A DNA stretch of 64,000 nucleotides from Paramecium pentaurelia. Its lineage: Eukaryota > Ciliophora > Oligohymenophorea > Peniculida > Parameciidae. Made by a program: the position numbers and the translations under genes. Shown here piece by piece: positions 60,462-64,000 of the stretch (position 1 is the first letter of the stretch; the number at the start of each line of letters is the position of its first letter). The stretch spans positions 71,338 through 135,337 of the forward strand of contig CAJJDO010000061.1 of the NCBI GenBank assembly GCA_905183005.1, in the 5' to 3' direction. Under the pieces are notes generated by a model, which worked only from the letters and a program-made list of their open reading frames with translations, did no database searches and was not told where the DNA came from.

Positions 60462-62945
60462 TCAAATTATTAATTTTATTATATTTGGGATGAAAATATT
60501 TAACAAAGCTATTTACTTTACGTTTAGGTTATGAGTAATAGTTGGACAATTTGAATATTCTAAAAAACTATAATTGTGACTATCCCATAATAAACATTTA
60601 ATCGATTTTATTGTTATTATCATCTATTTTGGTATTTCATAACTACTAATAATTTCATCATATTTTTAATTTAATTAACAACATTCTTATTTAAGTAATT
60701 TCCATTCTGTATCATCATTCTTATGTGTCATTCTAACATAATTATGAGTTATACCCAAATTGCTGAATGAACCAATCTACTACAATTTCTTTTTAATCAT
60801 TTATCCATATACTATCAATAAATTCATCATTTGATTGTATTGCCATTAAATAACCATATTTATCAAAATAAAACTATCATAAATATTATTTATACTGTTT
60901 TATAATCTCTTCTAACATTAAAGTATTTTTCTATAATATCTTATTTAAATTATAATCCATTATTTTGATTCCAAATTTAATTGAAATGACAAAATTAAAT
61001 TTGTAATTTTTGAATTCTTTAAGTAATAAATTCATTTATTATATTACTTGTATTATCTAATTAAGTAATTATTATGATATTTGTAGGCTCTTAGAATTCA
61101 TCTTCTATAGATGCCAATTTATTTAAGATTATAAGTATTTACTTCTCAAAATCATCATATAATACAAAAATCAATGTATTAATTGTAATTTTAATGGATT
61201 CATCAAAATCCATCAATTTTTCATTAATTTGTATCTAATAATCAATACCATGATATATATATTTCTTAATTAAATTCATGCTATTACCACATAGATTCTA
61301 ATTTTTAATTTATTTAAATTAAATTATATGTTATTCTTATTATTATTTTAATAATTTTAATTCATCTAAATTCTTAATTGCAATAGATTTATTATGTAAT
61401 TCATACATATCCAAAAAAATAAATGAATCCTTCATTTAATTAGTCCATTCTACTTTATCTTAATCAAGAATTCTCATTATTTTGCGATCACTTTTATAAT
61501 CTGTCTACCATTCAATGGTTCTTTTTTTAATTAAGAATAATTTTAATTTGAAATGAAATTATTAAGTGAAATCTTAAAGGAAATCCATTAAATCAATTTT
61601 ACTGAATGTATATGTATGAGGTATAGAATATATATTTAAATCAGGGTCCTAATATATAATTCAAGAACAATACTTTCCATCTTAATCCAATTGATTCTTT
61701 TAATTCTCTACAAGTTTCTGTAAGTATTTTCTATTTTTGAATAGAAGCTGCAGGATATATAGAAGGTAACAAATATGTTTTTGTGACTTCTTTAAATTTA
61801 TGTTCATCATAATCATAATTAAAATAGATCTATTTAATAAGTTCAAACTGAAATGGTTCTCCTGGATGATATTTAGATAATATTTAAGGTAAACGATTAC
61901 TCTTAAACAATTATTTAAAATCTTTGTATTATACTTAACTAATAGTATCACTGGATTAGAATATTTATTATTGCATAATTTATTATTATGTTAATGTAGG
62001 TTTTAAAGTTTATGATTTATTCTTACTAATATATGATGAATAATGGATGTGCAATTCTTTTAGTAATTTCTTTTCATATTTAATTGATTTAGATTTCTAA
62101 GAACTAACATCATCAAATTCTTCACAAATTTAATCTGGTTTTTTGGACACATAAAATTCAGGTGTTTCTGCTCTAATTACTTTACCTTATGGATCAATAA
62201 TAATGAATATATCTTCTTTAGTTTATTCTTCAATATGAAATACTTAGTTTGAATTGAAATCTATATAATATAATATTATACATTAATGATGTTCAGATAC
62301 ATTTTCACTTATATCTATGAATTTCATACGCCATCCATATTTATTTATAAATTTTAATAAATCTGCATATTTATGTGTTGAAGTCCAATGGATTAAACCA
62401 TAAAATTCAAATTAAGCAAATTTAAATATTTTAGATATCTTTATAGTATAGATCTATTAAAATTTATAGAATTGTTTAAGACTTTGTAATTTGTACAATT
62501 ACAATTACAAAAAAAAAGTGTATTTTCCATTATTGCTAAAATTCATTAATTGTGATTATTTGACATCTACAAATTTCACAAATATCTATTAAGGAAAGTA
62601 ATCATTTTTCATAAGTGCAGTGTGAATAGTAGCTTAAGTAATAGCAGGTTTGAAATTTCGAAGAGGTCTCAATAAAATAATAGATTCTGGATGTGAATCC
62701 AAGAATGAGCGAATATAATTTCTAGATTCTAAATTGCTTTTCATCCATTTATCTACACTCTTTATGATTCTCTTCTTTTATAATATCCATTCCTTTCTTT
62801 ATTTGATATAACAATAGTTATAAACAGATGTATAGATAATGATAGTCTCAACAAATTGTCCCTCTGACAATTAATCCAATAACATATACAAATTATCAGA
62901 TGATGCTTTATCATCATTCAAAGGACGACTACCTAGACATCCCAT
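60462..62945 (-). CDS. N-myristoylation-type protein with thioredoxin-like segment (804 aa)
   Basis: Introns at 61649-61673, 60874-60895 and 60733-60754 (25, 22, 22 nt); 805 codons from ATG 62945 to TGA 60462. The N-terminus MGCLGSRP (Gly2, Cys3) is a classic N-myristoylation/palmitoylation signal, so membrane attachment is likely. A central strand-loop-strand, DIFIIIDPQGKVIRAETPEF, resembles the peroxiredoxin/thioredoxin-fold 'D-P-x-G-K' element, but no CxxC pair is seen nearby. The rest is Lys/Ile/Asn-rich with no recognised family, ending VKQIALLNIFIPNIIKLII. It may be a ciliate-specific protein. The earlier reading with a 31-nt intron near 61000 was dropped because it leaves an in-frame stop. 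Confidence 0.75.
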
Positions 62946-63260
62946 TAGATAATTAATATTTAATTTTTTTACACATTCTCATATATTCATAAATAAATGA
63001 AAAAAATTATTTTTATGAATTGGAATTACCTTAAAAATGAAAAATTTAGAATGATATTACAATTTTATTAAATATATATATGTAACATATCTATAATCTT
63101 ATTACTTATTGATTTGAAACAATATAGTATTATTATTTATAAAGTATAATTAAAACTATAGTCGTTTATTAAGGAAAAGAATTTGAATGTACTTTTCATA
63201 TTGCATATGATATATTATTATAATGATATTATATAAATATATATATATATTATTATTATT
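62946..63260. other. divergent intergenic region
   Basis: 315 bp between the start codons of two divergent genes, so both promoters lie here. Very AT-rich, with TA runs at about 63073-63082 and 63234-63250. No RNA gene seen. Confidence 0.5.
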
Positions 63261-64000
63261 ATGTTGGAATAAACCTAAACATAAACAATTAAGGAATTCA
63301 ATAAAAAATACAATATTATTACAAATCCACTTGAATTTAAATTTGAAGAGAGATATTTATAATATAAGTATAACACATTGTTACCTGAATTCTAAGATAG
63401 TCTATTGCATGATGTAAATTGATTTAATTATATGTATTTAAAGATAAAAGCTGCCATTCTTACAGCATAGAAGGGTTATATAACTAGGAAGGTATTGAGG
63501 TATCATTTAATGAATCCATGTCCTGATATTTTTACATTGTATAAAGTAGATGATAATTAAATTTAGGAATCCCTACGACCTAGGCTTCAGAATAATTTTT
63601 ATTTCTCAGGAATGGGTAGTGGAATTAAAGTAGATAATATAAATTGGCCATTCCAAGAGGGTTTTGGATTCTGTATTTGGATTAATGTTGAGAATGTCAT
63701 TTATGATTAATTTAATGAGTGTAATTTGGGAGTTTAAAAAATTGTGAGTGTTCATGCTTAGGGTACAACAAATGGAGGTGGAATTGAATGTTTTATAATG
63801 AGAGGATCAGTTTACTATAGAATAATTGGAAATGAATATAAAGAACCTTAAATGGGTTAGGGAACATTATTTATTGGTAATTTAAAAGATGGATAAAATT
63901 TTATTGGGATATCTCATGAACCATAGAAAACATTTTCATCTTCTCATCTTACAGTATATTAATTATAATAAATAAATAGATTCTTTTTAATAATGAATAG
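63261..64000 (+). CDS. BEACH-family-like protein, N-terminal part (truncated by window)
   Basis: Partial gene, ATG 63261, one intron at 63414-63443 (30 nt), open to the window end. The N-terminus is Gln/Thr-rich helix. From about residue 95 the sequence FYFSGMGSGIKVDNINWPF, then FGFCIWINVEN, GGGIECFIMRGSVYYRI and LKDGQNFIGISHE matches the concanavalin-A/laminin-G-like domain of neurobeachin/LRBA/LvsA proteins ('W-P-F-x-x-G-F-x-F-x-x-W'). Those giant proteins end in PH, BEACH and WD40 domains and act in membrane trafficking and contractile-vacuole or phagosome function. The rest lies beyond position 64000, so the family call rests on one domain. Confidence 0.72.

Noticed and set aside
60960..61060. 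31-nt intron model in the 804-aa gene
   Set aside because: It shifts into a frame with an in-frame TGA; reading through and using the 22-nt intron at 60874-60895 restores the frame.
1..64000. tRNA, rRNA, CRISPR arrays and bacterial-type operons
   Set aside because: None was recognised on reading; spacing, code and introns are eukaryotic. A covariance-model scan was not possible here.

Overview
The window is compact, AT-rich nuclear DNA that reads as a Paramecium-type ciliate macronuclear chromosome. Real reading frames run straight through TAA and TAG, which must be glutamine, and end only at TGA. They are joined by tiny GT...AG introns, nearly all 22-32 nt and a few 18-34 nt. Introns were placed by eye and checked by requiring the spliced length to be divisible by three. 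Strand changes are frequent, many intergenic gaps are 5-150 bp, and there are no bacterial-style operons. The species call is an inference from code use, intron size and composition.

Layout. 1-6.1 kb: small hypothetical protein, alpha/beta hydrolase (-), 1036-aa coiled-coil protein and a 150-aa protein (+). 6.1-10.1 kb: two same-strand protein kinase paralogues (-). 10.1-11.9 kb: gene-poor AT-rich DNA. 11.9-17.5 kb: small protein, ammonium transporter, SAXO-like protein with an unresolved upstream gene (-), then an NT-C2 coiled-coil protein (+). 17.5-22.2 kb: four minus-strand genes including a VWA-domain protein. 22.2-24.2 kb: an exact 1004-bp repeat around a single N, almost certainly an assembly join. 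23.8-27.9 kb: giant asparagine-rich surface protein (+). 28.4-30.9 kb: decayed coding stretch, then a Polo-like kinase with two polo boxes (+). 31-34.3 kb: pseudokinase-MORN protein and a small basic protein (-). 34.4-35.2 kb: frameshifted U2AF-large-subunit-like gene. 36.3-38.0 kb: three tightly packed plus-strand genes. 38.1-40.5 kb: hypothetical protein and serine beta-lactamase-like membrane protein (-). 40.7-47.9 kb: F-box/LRR protein (+), WD40 protein (-), Rab21-like GTPase (-), a convergent pair, and a TRPM-type SLOG protein (-). 47.9-50.7 kb: GH38 alpha-mannosidase (+). 51.5-60.4 kb: B-box/EF-hand protein, Myb protein with a decayed 3' tail, CTD-type phosphatase, coiled-coil protein and DNA ligase I (all +). 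60.5-62.9 kb: 804-aa N-myristoylation-type protein (-). 63.3-64 kb: start of a BEACH-family-like protein (+).

Themes are signalling (four kinase-fold proteins, a phosphatase, a Rab GTPase, a SLOG domain), glycan and nutrient handling, and replication (DNA ligase I). The neighbours do not form a pathway. The main second-look items are the N-flanked duplication, several gene remnants caught decaying, the solitary SLOG protein, the pseudokinase-MORN fusion, and near-zero or negative spacing between some genes. No rRNA, tRNA, CRISPR array or complete transposon was recognised by eye.
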